A stretch of 50,738 nt of DNA from the NCBI GenBank assembly GCA_002104905.1, contig MCFE01000638.1, positions 1 through 50,738 on the forward strand. The letters run 5' to 3'. The notes beneath the pieces were generated by a model that had not been told where the DNA came from, made no database searches, and worked only from the letters and a program-made list of their open reading frames with translations. Position 1 is the first letter of the stretch, and the number at the start of each line of letters is the position of its first letter. The stretch comes from Basidiobolus meristosporus CBS 931.73 (Eukaryota > Basidiobolomycota > Basidiobolomycetes > Basidiobolales > Basidiobolaceae). Below are positions 39,101 to 46,866 of this stretch, one piece after another. A program made the position numbers and the translations under genes.

Positions 39101-42100
39101 TCTGTGCTCTGACTCTGGGTAAATGGACTTTACCGACGATTCAGTGTGGCTCTCACTGGAAACGTGCTCAGTTGGCCTCTCATAATGGGAGGATGTGTCG
39201 GACTCGGTGTGGACTGACTTCGAAGTAGCCTTGTTGTGGTTATCAGACATGGAGTGTTCGCTAGACTTCTCAGAGCGTATTGACTCCTTGGATCTGTGCT
39301 CTGACTCCGAGTGAGTAGGCTTTACCGATGAGCCAGTGCGGCTCTCACTGCGAACACGCTCTGTTGGTTTGCCAGATTGGGTCGATTTGTTGGTCTCAGT
39401 GTGGACTGGCTTTGAAGTGGACTTGCTATGGTCATCAGACTTGGAGTGTCCGCTTGGCTTCTCAGAGTGCAACGGCTCTTTGGATCTGTGCCCTGAATCC
39501 GAGTGAGCAGGCTTGGCCGATGAGTCCATGTGGCTCTCACTGTGAACGTGCTCGGTTGACTTCTCAGCATGGGTTGACCTATCAGACTCGGTGTGAACTG
39601 GCTTAGGCTGGGGCTCTGACTCAGAGTGGGTGGGCTTTACCGACGAGTCAATGCCGCTCTCACTGTGAACGTGCTTGTTAGGCTTCTCAGAATGGAATGA
39701 TTTATAGGACACGGTGTGGGTTAGCTTTGAAATAGCAGTAGAGTGCGACGATCCCTGGGATCTGTGCTCCGACTCCGAGTGAGTAGGCATTGCCGATGAG
39801 TCCATGTGGCTCTCACTGTGAACGTGCTCGGTTGACTTCTCAGAATGGGTTGACGTATCAGACTCGGTGTGAACTGGCTTGGTAGTAGACTTGCTGTGGT
39901 AATCAGACTTCAAGTGTTCACTGGACCTCTCAGAGTGAGGCGAGTCTTGAGGTCTGTGCCCTGACTCCGAGTGAACAGGCTTGGCTGATGTCTTAGTGTG
40001 GCTCTCACTGTGAACGTGCTCGGTTGGCCTTTCAGAATGGGTCATTTTGCCGGACTCAGTGTGAATTGGCTTCGAAGTAGATTTGCCGCGATCTTCTGAA
40101 TTTGAGTGTTCACTGGGCTTCTGAGAGTGTGATGATTCCTTGGGTGTGTGCTTTGACTCCGAGTGCGCAGGCTTTGCCGATGAAACAGTACGGCTCTCAC
40201 TATGAACGTGCTCTGTTGGCTTCTCAGAACTAGTTGATTTATCGGACTCGATGTGAACTGGCTTCGAAGTAGTCTTAGTGTGGTCATCAGTCTTCAAGTG
40301 TTCACTGGACCTCTCAGAGTGAGACGACTCTTGAGGTCTGCGCCCTGACTCCGAGTGAGCAGGCTTGGGCGATGAATCAGTGTGGCTCTCACTGTGAGCG
40401 TGCTCTGTAGGCTTCTCAGAATGAGTTGATTTATCGGACTCGGTGTGGACTGGCTTCGAAGTAGACTTGCTATGGTCATCAGACTTGGAGTGTCCGCTTG
40501 GCTTCTCAGAGTGCAACGGCTCTTTGGATCTGTGCCCTGAATCCGAGTGAGCAGGCTTGGCCGATGAGTCAGTGTGGCTCTCACTGGAAACGTGCTCAGT
40601 TGGCCTCTCATAAGGGGACAATGTGTCGGGCTCAGTGTGTGGTGACTTCGAAGTAGCCTTGTTATGGCCATCAGGCTTGGAGTGTTCGCTAGGCTTCTCA
40701 GAGTGGGATGACACCTTAGGCTGGGGCTCTGACTCAGAGCGAGTGGGCTTTACCGATGAGTCAATGCTGCTCTCACTGTGAACGTGCTTGGTAGGCTTCT
40801 CAGAATGGAATGATTTATCGGACTCGGTGTGAGCTGGCTTCGAAATAGATTTACTGTGGTCGACTGACTCCGAGTGGTTACTGGGCTTTACAGAGTGTAC
40901 CGATTCCTTGGGTTTGCGCTCTGATTTCGAGTGAGCAGGCTTGACCGATGATTCAGCATGGCTCTCACTGTGAACGTGCTCGGTTGGTCTCTCATAACGG
41001 GACGATGTGTCGGACTCGGTGTGGAGTGATTTCGAAGTAGCCTTGCTGCGGTTATAAGACTTCAAGTGTTCACTGGGCTTCTCAGAGTATGATGATTCCG
41101 TAGGCTTATGCTCTGACTCCGAGTGAGCAGGCTTGGCCGACGAATCAATGTGGCTCTCACTTCGAACGTGCTCGGTTGGCCTCTCAGAATGAGGCGATCT
41201 GTCGGACTCGATGTGAACTGCCTTCGAGGTAGGCTTGCTGCGGTTATTAGATTTCAAGTGTTCACTGGGCTTCACAGAGTGTGGCGATTCTTTGGGTCTG
41301 TGCTCTGACTCCGAGTGTGCAGGCTTTGCCGATGAATCAGTGTGGCTCTCACTGTGAACGTGCTTGGTTGGCCTCTCAGAATGGGTCGATGTGTCGGACT
41401 CAGTGTGAACTGGCTTCGAAGTAGACTTGCTGTGGTCATCAGACTTCGAGTGTTCACTAGGTTTCTCAGAGTGTGATGATTCCTTAGGTTTGTGCTCTGA
41501 CTCAGAGTGATTGGGCTTTACCGACGAGTCAGTGCTGCTCTCACTGTGAACGTGCTTGGTAGGCTTCAAAGAGTGTGGCGATTCCTTGGGTCTGTGCTCT
41601 GACTCCGAGTGTGCAGGCTTTGCCGATGAATCAGCATGGCTCTCACTGTGAACGTGCTTGGTTGGCCTCTCAGAATGGGTCGATGTGTCGGACTCAGTGT
41701 GAACTGGCTTCGAAGTAGACTTGCTGTGGTCATCAGACTTCGAGTGCTCACTAGGTTTCTCAGAGTGTGACGATTCCTTAGGCTGGGACTCTGACTCAGA
41801 GTGATTGGGCTTTACCGACGAGTCAGCGTTGCTCTCACTGTGAACGTGCTTGGTAGGCTTCAAAGAGTGTGGCGATTCCTTGGGTCTGTGCTCTGACTCC
41901 GAGTGATTAGACTTTACCGATGAATGAGTGCTGCTCTCACTGCGAACGTGCTCTGTTGGTTTCACAGAATGAGCTGATTTGTCGGACTCGGTGTGGACTG
42001 GCTCCGAAGTAGACTTGCTATGGTCATCAGTCTTGGGGTGTTCGCTAGGCTTCTCAGAGTGTGTTGACACCTTAGGCTTGGGCCCTGACTCTGAGTGGGT

Positions 42101-45100
42101 GGGCTTTACCGACGAGTCAATGCTGCTCTCACTGTGAACGTGCTTGGTAGGCTTCTCAGAATGGAATGATTCATCGGACTCGGTGTGGGTTAGCTTTGAA
42201 GTAGACCTGCTGTGGTTATCGGACTTAGGGTGTTCACTAGGTTTTTTCGAGTGAGTAGGCTTTACCGGTGAGTAAATGCGGCTCTCACTGTGAGTGTTTT
42301 CTGTAGGCTTTTTTAAATGCGAAGAATTGGTGTACTCAGTGTGGACAGTCTTCGAAGTTATTTTATCGTGATCAGCAGATTTTGAGTGCTCCGATGAGTG
42401 AGGTACGGTGATGGAATTGCGCTCCGAGCCTTTCATTGAGGCGGTAACTGCAGGTGCGTCAGCATGCCTAACCATTGATGAAGCGAGGGGGACCTCACTG
42501 CGAGGGTGCTCAGAGGGCTCGGAGTGAGACACCTTAGATTTGTGTGCTGACTTTGCGGGTGTAGGTTTTGTAGAGAAGTTAAGGTGGCTCTCACTATCAG
42601 GATGCTTGGTTGACGCCCCAGATGCAGACGTCTCCATAGATTTGCTCGCTTGACTTTCAATGTGCGAATGCACTTTAGGCTTCCCAGATGGTGATTTTCG
42701 GTGATCAGCAGAATTGAAGGACTCGCTGGGCTTGTGCCCTGACTCTGAGTGAGTAGACTTCATAGATGGGCTAGCGTGGCTTTGACTGTGAGTCCTTTCG
42801 GAGGGCTTCTGAGAATGCGATGGTTTCTCAGACCCAGTGTTAACCGGCTTCAGAGGTAGCTTGTTGTGATCAGCGGAGTTGCTGTGTTTACTGGGCTTCT
42901 CAGATTGCAACGATTCTTTAGGTCTGTGCTCTGACGCCGAGTGTGTAGACTTTTCCGATGAATCAGTGTGGCTCTCAATGTGAACGTGCGCGGTTGGCTT
43001 CTTGGAATGGGTTGATTTATCAGACTCGGTGTGAACTGGCTTCGAAGTAGACTTGCTTTGGTCATCCGACTTCGAGTGTTCACTAGGTTTCTCAGAGTGT
43101 GATGATTCCTTGGGTCTATGCTCTGACTCCGAGTGAGTGGGCTTAACCGATGAGTCCATGTGGCTCTCACTGTGAATGTGCTCGGTTGGCTTCTCAGCAT
43201 GGGTTGACCTATCAGACTCGGTGTGAACTGGCTTCGAGGTAGACTTGCTATGATCATCAGACTTCGAGTGTTCACTAGGTTTCTCAGAGTGGGATGACTC
43301 CTTGGGTCGGTGCTCTGATTCCGAGTGGGTAGGCTTTACCGATGAGTCGATGTGGCTTTCACTGTGAACGTGCTCGGTTGGCTTCTCAGCATGGGTTGAC
43401 AGATCAGACTCGGTGTGAACTGGCTTCGAAGTAGACTTGCTATGATCATCAGACTTCGAGTGTTCACTAGGTTTCTCAGAGTGGGATGACTCCTTGGGTC
43501 GGTGCTCTGACTCTAAGTGAGTAGGCTTTACCGATGAGTCGATGTGGCTTTCACTGTGAACGTGATCGGCAGGCTTCTCAGAATGGGTAGACTTATCAGA
43601 CTCGGTGTGCACTCGCTTCGTAGTATACTTGCTATGGTCATCAGATTTCGAGTGCTCACGCGGCTTCTCACCGTGTGATGATTCCTTGGGTTTGTGCTTT
43701 GGCTCAGAGTGAGTAGGCTCTACAAATGAGGCCATGGTGCTTTCACTGTGTACTGGATGTTTTTCACTAGCTGATTCCTCTGATTGGCTCTTCGTGGTTG
43801 GAGAGTATGATGGATTAAGTTCGGTTTTGGGAATGTGCTGAATGGTACTCTTGCCAGTCGCTGCTGGTGGTGTTGCCGCCTTCGAATCCGACATGATTGA
43901 ATTCCCGCTAGGTGGTGCTCCTGCGCAGGCCGGGCCGTTGGAAATCATTAGGCAGACTTGGTTACCACCACAACTGTATTTTTTGATCACTCCATTGATA
44001 CAGGCATTAACAACTCCAGTTCTACGCTCGCTTTCGCAAGTGGATTTTTGACACTCGGGCTTCACAGGGACATATGACATCGACTTGCTCTCCGGAGTGA
44101 AAGATTTGCTTGGTATGGACATAGCTGCTTCTGATTTATCGCTACTGCTGATGTGCGAAGGAGTAACTGTGCCTAAGTGATCGCTGCTTCCTTTGAGAAT
44201 GGAAACACCTGTATCAGATTCGTCGCTATTTCTGGTGTTTGTGGTCGTAGCTGTGCCAGATTTATCACTATTTGTGCTATGAGTGGAAGTATCTGTGTCG
44301 GCTTTATCACTTCTTACTGAGGTAGACGAGTGAGTGATAGATGAATCGAGTGTTGGATGTGGGGTCTGGTTACCAGCGATTTGCAAAATACACTCAATTC
44401 CCTCCCACTGGCCACTCCAACTTACCCAATCTACACATATCGATGTATCCTGGCAGTTGAACGGGACCATTTCTCCATTGATGCATTTCTTGAATTGTCG
44501 TCCCTGCCCTGGCAGGACACATTCGTATTCAGCTGGGCAGTTGCTTTTCTTTGAGATGGTCACTACAGCTGTTGATTCGGCCACCATACGAGTAACCACC
44601 TTGGTTTGGAGCACGACACTTTGCACGATATCTATGGATGGTGTAGCTGGTTCCGTGGTATCTGGGGTTGATGTACTTGGTGTCACGGAAGGCACGTTTA
44701 CGTTAGAATTTTCGATTTGATTCTGAACACAGGCTTTACCCTCCTTACATGACGATCCCGAGGGGCAAAGCATGATTCTCCATTCCCCTTCTAAGCACCA
44801 TGCGGCTGCGTCTAAACTGGAACAAGCCCACTGAAATGGAGTGTCACAAGCGCCACTCAGCGGTTTATACTTTTTTTCGGTGCCAGGAACTATACACCCT
44901 AATTTGTCCTCACATATCTGATTTCCACTACAGGCCTTGATTTGCGCCGTACCAAAACTCGTGCAGTGCTGCATTGTTTTTTTGTCGAGACAAGACCAAG
45001 GGACGCTTGGGTCACATTGAATTGGAGTGTAGGTTACGGGTATTTGTTGGCAACTTGGCTTACTGTTTATCATTTGGCACTCGTACCCGCTTGGGCAGGC

Positions 45101-45610
45101 TGCTTCGGCAACATTTCCCTTGTAGCAAGTTAGATACCGATCTTTGCTTAAGCATTTGCCGTTGTAAGTGGACGGGCTGCACCCCATTGTTTCGACCGCC
45201 TGAGAGGTTTCCGCCGATCGGTGGACAGAAAGGGAGGTAGCAGCAATCATGCCGGTTTTCAGCGCAGAAGCTTTCATTGGCAACTCGCACTGGGCCTCAC
45301 CGGTACCAGAGGAAACGCAAACAAACTGTTGTTTGATTGGTTTGTACTGGGTCGGGCAGTCGAACACCACCCAATAGCCGTTGATACATTTTTTGTACCG
45401 GTGATGATTGTCAGGCATGCAATTGACCTGGCCGTCGTTACAACGCTGTGCTAATGTTGTAACTGCAGCTCCATGAGATAGCGTCGAAGTCAGCCCATGA
45501 ATAGTATTGATTGAGCCTGCTTGAAACGTTTCTGTTTTCGGCGGCAAGTCAGACGCCCATACAGGCGCTAACAGAGCGAAGGAAACTGTCGACACAGCCT
45601 TGACCTTCAT
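30164..45610 (-). CDS. giant secreted repeat protein with N- and C-terminal CBM19-like chitin-binding modules (gene B)
   Basis: Paralogue of gene A in the same orientation, one 15.4-kb exon encoding 5,148 residues. The plan is identical: signal peptide (MKVKAV start, cleavage after VWA); six CBM19-like modules, of which 1-2 and 5-6 are near-identical to A and 3-4 strongly diverged; a Ser/His/Lys/Glu repeat region (about 615-2890) with more unit types than A (YERPTEHVSSESH, SGKMSHSERPTQHVHSESH); 38-aa Thr/Val dyads (about 2890-3435); about 48 copies of the 32-aa repeat (about 3435-5000), degenerate toward the C-terminal side; and a final module (about 5101-5148). No enzyme domain, GPI signal or other membrane segment is seen. 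The unbroken frame over 15 kb beside decayed siblings argues for selection. The longer frame starts at ATG 45649, but a TATA box abuts that ATG directly, so MKV at 45610 is chosen. Chitin cross-linking or adhesion is inferred. Confidence 0.85.
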   Translation of the reverse strand: MKVKAVSTVSFALLAPVWASDLPPKTETFQAGSINTIHGLTSTLSHGAAVTTLAQRCNDGQVNCMPDNHHRYKKCINGYWVVFDCPTQYKPIKQQFVCVSSGTGEAQCELPMKASALKTGMIAATSLSVHRSAETSQAVETMGCSPSTYNGKCLSKDRYLTCYKGNVAEAACPSGYECQMINSKPSCQQIPVTYTPIQCDPSVPWSCLDKKTMQHCTSFGTAQIKACSGNQICEDKLGCIVPGTEKKYKPLSGACDTPFQWACSSLDAAAWCLEGEWRIMLCPSGSSCKEGKACVQNQIENSNVNVPSVTPSTSTPDTTEPATPSIDIVQSVVLQTKVVTRMVAESTAVVTISKKSNCPAEYECVLPGQGRQFKKCINGEMVPFNCQDTSICVDWVSWSGQWEGIECILQIAGNQTPHPTLDSSITHSSTSVRSDKADTDTSTHSTNSDKSGTATTTNTRNSDESDTGVSILKGSSDHLGTVTPSHISSSDKSEAAMSIPSKSFTPESKSMSYVPVKPECQKSTCESERRTGVVNACINGVIKKYSCGGNQVCLMISNGPACAGAPPSGNSIMSDSKAATPPAATGKSTIQHIPKTELNPSYSPTTKSQSEESASEKHPVHSESTMASFVEPTHSEPKHKPKESSHGEKPREHSKSDDHSKYTTKRVHTESDKSTHSEKPADHVHSESHIDSSVKPTHLESEHRPKESSHSEKPSEHSKSDDHSKSTSKPVHTESDLSTHAEKPTEHVHSESHIDSSVKPTHSESEHRPKESSHSEKPSEHSKSDDHSKSTSKPVHTESDRSTHAEKPTEHIHSESHMDSSVKPTHSESEHRPKESSHSEKPSEHSKSDDQSKSTSKPVHTESDKSTHSKKPTAHVHIESHTDSSEKSTHSASEHRPKESLQSEKPSKHSNSADHNKLPLKPVNTGSEKPSHSQKPSERTHSQSHASPSMKSTHSESGHKPSESFNSADHRKSPSGKPKVHSHIESQASKSMETSASGASTKHPDSESHLNFSTKPTPAKSAHKSKVSHSEPSEHPRSEVPLASSMVRHADAPAVTASMKGSERNSITVPHSSEHSKSADHDKITSKTVHTEYTNSSHLKKPTENTHSESRIYSPVKPTHSKKPSEHPKSDNHSRSTSKLTHTESDESFHSEKPTKHVHSESSIDSSVKPTHSESGPKPKVSTHSEKPSEHPKTDDHSKSTSEPVHTESDKSAHSVKPTEHVRSESSTHSSVKSNHSESEHRPKESPHSLKPTKHVHSESNADSSVKPNHSESESQPKESSHSEKPSEHSKSDDHSKSTSKPVHTESDTSTHSERPTKHVHSESHADSSAKPAHSESEHRPKESPHSLKPTKHVHSESSTDSSVKPNHSESEHKPKESSHSEKPSEHSKSDDHSKSTSKPVHTESDTSTHSERPTKHVHSESHTDSSAKPAHSESEHRPKESPHSVKPSEHLKSNNRSKPTSKAVHIESDRSPHSERPTEHVRSESHIDSSAKPAHSESEHKPTESSYSEKPSEHLKSYNRSKATSKSLHTESDTSSRYERPTEHVHSESHAESSVKPAHSKSERKPKESVHSVKPSNHSESVDHSKSISKPAHTESDKSFHSEKPTKHVHSESSIDSSVKPTRSESEPQPKVSSHSEKPSEHSKPDGHNKATSKSPHTEPDTLSPYERPTEHVSSESHTDSSAKPAHSDSGHRSKEPLHSEKPSGHSKSDDHSKSTSKPVHTESDKSTHSEKPTEHAHSESHTDSSPKPAHSESGRRPQESSHSERSSEHLKTDDHTKTTSKPVHIESDKSTSSEKPTEHVHSESRTVSSAKPAHSESKHTPKESSHSQKPSEHSNSEDRGKSTSKPIHTESGKMTHSERPTEHVHSESHTKTSAKPVHSESGHRPQDSPHSERSSEHLKSDYHSKSTTKPVHTESDTSTHSEKSTEHVHSESHMDSSAMPTHSESEHRSQGSSHSTAISKLTHTVSYKSFHSEKPNKHVHSESGIDSSVKPTHSESEPQPKPVHTESDRSTHAEKSTEHVHSESHMDSSAKPAHSDSGHRSKEPLHSEKPSGHSKSDDHSKSTSKPVHTETNKSTQSGKPTERVRSESRTGSSVKPTHSESEHRSKESIRSEKSSEHSMSDNHNKATSKSVHTESDTSSHYERPTEHVSSESHTESSVKSIYPESEHRHEESSHSEKPSEHSNSEDHIKPTSKPIHTESGKLSHSERPTQHVHSESHTVSSAKPAHSESGHKPKSSSHSLKHSGHPNSDDHTKSTSKPAHTESDKSFHSEKPTEHVHSESSIDSSVKPTHSESEPQSKESTHSEESSEHSMSDNHNKATSRSVHTDSDTSSHYERPTEHVPGVSHTESLVKSIYPESEHRHEESSHSEKPSEHSNSEDHIKPTSKPIHTESGKMSHSERPTQHVHSESHTESSAKPAHSESGHRPQDSSHSESSNEHLKSDDHSKPTSKPVHIESDKLTGSEKPTEHAHSESRTVSSTKPAHSESQHRPKESPHSEKPSEHSNSEDRGKSTSKPIHTESGKMSHSERPTEHVHSGSHTDSSVKPAHSESEHRSKEPSHFEKPSEHSRSDEHSKSASKPVHTETNKSTESDKPTERVRSESLTDSSVRPTHLKSEHRSKELIRSEKSSEHSMSYNQNKTTSRSVHTDSDTSSHYERPTEHVSSESHTESSVKSIYPESEHRHEESSHSEKPSEHSNSEDHIKPTSKPIHTESGKLSHSERPTQHVHSESHTESSAKPAHSESGHKPKSSSHSLKHSGHPNSDDHTKSTSKPAHTESDKSFHSEKPTEHVHSESSIDSSVKPTRSEESSEHSMSDNHNKATSKPVHADSDKSSHSERLTEHVSSESRTDSSQISTHSESEHRSQVSPHSTTRSSSKNRTMDSSQVKISTSDEATIRPTISVDVTITQPKVTITEPSKTIIHTYTEKARKVTVHPVVSSDVTITEPTITVTERTSTKDYSVTIKPHHNVTQRPVVFSDITITKPTLTVTESTVTSKHFVTKEASAEVTIQHDESVEVTITEPPVTVTDPTVTYKHSVTDQPSGEVTIQRETSVDVTITEPTVTVTEPTVTHRHYITKDASEEVTIQHDTSIEVTINEPTETVTEPTVTYKHSVTDKPSGEATIQRETSVDITITEPTVTVTEPAVTHRHYVTKSASREVTIQHDTSIEVTINEPTETVTEPTVTFKHSVTDKPSGEVTIQRETSVDVTITEPTVTVTEPTVTHRHYITKDASEEVTIQHDTSIEVTITEPTITVTEPTITHKHSVTDQPSGEVTIQRETSVDVTFTKPTVTVTEPTVTHRHYITKDASEEVTIKHDTSIEVTINEPTETVTEPTVTYKHSVTDKPSGEVTIQHETSVDITITEPTVTVTEPTVTHRQYITKDASEVVTIQHDTSIEVTINEPTKTVTEPTVTYKHSVTDQPSGKVTIQPETSIDLTYTERGSRSITVTESNGNVHTVVDRTVTIQPTVSIESGARSITVTESNSIVHTVIDRTVTVQPTVSIKSGARTITVTESDGNVHTVVDRTVTVQPTISVESGARTITVTESNGNVHTIVDRTVTVQPTISVESGARTITVTESNGNVHTVVDRTVTVQPTISVESGARTITVTESNGNVHTVVDRTVTIQPTVSIDSGARTITVTESDGNVHTVVDRTVTVQPTVSVESGARTITVTESNGNVHTVVDRTVTLRPTVSVESGARTVTVTESNGNVHTVVDRTVTIQPTVSIESGARSITVTESNSIVHTVIDRTVTDQPTVSIKSGARTITVTESNGNVHTVVDRTVTVQPTVSVESGARTVTVTESNGNVHTVVDRTVTVQPTVSVESGARTVTVTESNGNVHTIIDRTVTVQPTVSVESGARTTVTEPNGNVHTVVGRTVTIHPTVSIESGARTITATESDGNVHTVVDRTVTVQPTVSVESGARTITVTESNGNVHTVVDRTVTVEPTISVESGARTITVTESNGNVKTVVDRTVTVQPTVSVESGARTITVTESNGNVHTVVDRTVTVQPTVSVESGARTVTVTESNGNVHTVIDRTVTVQPTVSVESGARTVTVTESNGKVHTVVDRTVTVQHTVSVESGARTITVTESNGNVHTVVDRTVTVQPTVSVESGARTITVTESNGNVHTVIDRTVTVQPTVSVESGDRTITVTESNGNVHTVVDRTVTVQPTVSVESGARTVTVTESNGNVHTVVDRTVTVQPTISVESGARTITVSESNGNVHTVVDRTVTIQPTVSIERGALTITVTESDGNVHTVIDRTVTVQPTISVESDARTITVTESNGNVHTVVDRTVTVQPTVSVESGARTITVTESNGNVHTVVDRTVTIQPTVSVESGVHTITVPESEGNVNTAVDRTVTVQPTVSIERGARTVTVTESNGNVHTVVDRTVTVHPTVSVESGARTVTVTESNGNVHTIVDRTVTIQPTVSIDSGARTITVTESNGNVHTVTDRTVTVQPTVSVESDAHTITVTKSDGNVHTVVNHTVTVQSTVSVEGGARTITVTESNGNVHTVVDRTVTVQPTVSVESGARTITVTESNGNVHTVVDRTVTVRPSVSVESGARTLTVTESNGNVHSVVDRTAIVQPTISVVSDVRTITVTESDGNVHTVVDRTVTVQPTVSVESGAHTITVTGSNGNINTIVDRTVTVQPTVSIESGTRTIALTESNDNAHTVVDRTVTLQPTVSVESGAHTITVTESEGNVHSVVERTVTVPPTVSVESGVHTITVTESNGNVHTIDDRTVTVQPTASIESGARTITVTESNGNIHTVVDHTVTVQPIVSVESGARTITVTESNGNVHTVIDRTVIVQPTVSIDSGDRTTTATETDDRVHNIVDRTVTIQSTVSVGSDVRSITATQSDDKDITVTIQPTVSVDSGARTIAVNESQGKVSTVADHTVTVQSSLSAVSNTRIITVTSAVGNMHTSIDRSVTVEPAETATSASAVTVTEFPGQSYSIVERSVTISPTALMESGVRSNVAEPTVTVIETNSNASSVSDRTVAAETQAPAETVAHVTTVTEGNGSVRTIIDRTIIVKPTITATVTQFSPSIEGTCAPQCATATVFVSVTDVSQATVTSIHTVTLHNIHTVTVTRDEKQAKSTYSGDCTNGQYSCLESGASPIFFVCSNGRLIQNHCASGTVCKSLGQSIICDWL
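30600..35290 (-). repeat. 96-bp coding tandem array in gene B (~48 units)
   Basis: Encodes 32-aa units like those of gene A. Higher-order periods are visible: 288 bp (three units, for example 33202 and 33490) and 768 bp (eight units, for example 34321 and 35089). Units at 30600-31100 are strongly degenerate, including one shortened unit, while the centre is homogeneous. Confidence 0.93.
35300..36940 (-). repeat. 114-bp coding repeats as 228-bp dyads (gene B)
   Basis: Alternates a KHSVTDKPSGEVTIQ unit with an HRHYITKDASEEVTIQHD unit. The DNA repeats at 228 bp and multiples (for example near 35590, 36048 and 36276). It occupies the same position as the dyads of gene A but uses different unit sequences, so each gene has homogenised its own version. 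Confidence 0.88.
36950..43770 (-). repeat. ~192-bp coding repeats, Ser/His/Lys/Glu-rich (gene B)
   Basis: Units related to those of gene A but more varied. Three units at the N-terminal end (about 43020-43560) are nearly the gene A type. The segment 42240-42960 is irregular. The remainder uses gene B-specific unit types. Composition is again Ser- and His-rich with no Cys. Confidence 0.93.
37200..39500 (-). repeat. 1,536-bp super-repeat in the gene B Ser/His region
   Basis: About 37200-37960 recurs at about 38736-39500, an offset of 1,536 bp, which equals eight 192-bp units. The first ~450 bases are nearly identical, and a partial third copy starts near 38325. Left of 37200 the offset changes by about 42 bases because of an indel. 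Confidence 0.85.
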
Positions 45611-45649
45611 ATTTCGAGAGTCCTTCGTAGGCCTCCGGGTACTGACCAT

Positions 45650-45657
45650 TATTTATA
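45650..45657 (-). promoter_or_regulatory. TATA box of gene B
   Basis: TATAAATA on the minus strand, directly abutting the first in-frame ATG (45649) and 40 bases upstream of the MKV ATG (45610). A transcript cannot plausibly start early enough to include the first ATG, so translation should start at MKV. Confidence 0.65.
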
Positions 45658-45719
45658 TTACGCAGCGGTAAACCTAAACTTTTCGAAGAATTGTCATCAG
45701 CGCATGTTGCTTCCGAATG

Positions 45720-45739
45720 CTCGATTAATCTTATCTCTT
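45720..45739 (-). promoter_or_regulatory. conserved upstream block with GATA motif (gene B)
   Basis: Identical 20-bp block to the one upstream of gene A, 110 bases from the MKV start codon, with AGATAAG on the minus strand. Flanking sequence differs between the two promoters, so the conservation looks selective or conversion-derived. Confidence 0.6.
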
Positions 45740-45759
45740 TTGCCATAGAATTGGCCTTT

Positions 45760-46490
45760 TCGTATTTTGGGACAAATGTGTAACTATCAGAATATCGTGG
45801 AATTTTCGGGTCTGCAAATCCGATTCGGCCCTAGATCCTATCAAGAGTGATTTTCAGTTACCTCATTTTGTCTAGTTTGCTTCTGTCCTGGATCGCATAC
45901 CTTTTTAAGGTAAGTGATTTTGTATCTATTTCGAAATTACCTGGTGCTTTCTATCTTAATCAGTAAGGCCATTTTTTATATATTACTCTGTATTTCCCTG
46001 CTCCAAGATACCTTAATTAGCCGATGAGCAAGTGACGCTTTCTTCTGACCACTCCAAACCTTTGAATTCTAATGCTTAGGCTGCATCCCTCTTTTCGTTA
46101 GATTTTTACTTTTTTCAGCCTCCAATGCAATCATCAACTCGGATATATTTAACAGCTACGATGGTTGCTGAAAATCGTTTTTTTGGTAAATACGTGAATT
46201 CTGGCCAACGGGTCCGAGTACTGATTCCGCAAGTATGCCCTAAGTTTATAATATACACTTCGTCACCTGTGCATTGACAGCGACCATTGATGTTAGTTGT
46301 TTGCTTTGCATCTGTTGCCGGCAAAATGCTTATATTAACTGTTCAGTATACCATTTTGTCATCCTTCAATACTTGATGCCTCATGAGGTATGATTATTCA
46401 CTCTGAATCAAACAATCCTAGTGTTGCGTTGTTACTAACAACAGTAGCAGCAAACCGTACCTCATTCCTCAATTCCAAGATTTTGATGAT
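45760..46490. other. upstream region of gene B, no gene seen
   Basis: AT-rich intergenic sequence between the gene B promoter and the retroelement cluster. No supported open frame or RNA gene. Confidence 0.4.
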
Positions 46491-46499
46491 ATTGATGCT

Positions 46500-46720
46500 G
46501 CGAATTTTGTGTTCCCGCCTAAATACTCCGTTAGCTTAGCTATTTGGACCATAGCCCGTGAACTTTGCCATTTCATGCCGAATTATTAATGAGAATTTAC
46601 TAGGGTAATTATCATTGAGATGTTTAGCATGCAGATTGTGAGAATTCTCAATATAGCCCAAATGTGCCACACTTGAAGCATCTTTAGGGTAATAAATATT
46701 TGGTTTCACCTAAACAACTC
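46500..46720 (+). mobile_element. degenerate copia LTR relic
   Basis: Faint match to the LTR family: ATTTTGTGTTCCCGCCTAAA and the following TTAGCTTAGC, then AGAATTCTCAATATAGCCCA and AAATGTGCCACAC in the right order (compare 47010-47175). Strongly mutated. Confidence 0.4.
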
Positions 46721-46866
46721 ATGTACCTCAGGCACATATCTCATAACCTAGAAATATGCAATCAAGAATTCCAAGCATCGGCTTGTGTGACAAAACTAAT
46801 TCTTCTAAATAGTGAAGACCTGAAAGCTATGAAGATATTCAGGCTCATCTAAAAGGCCCTTAACTT

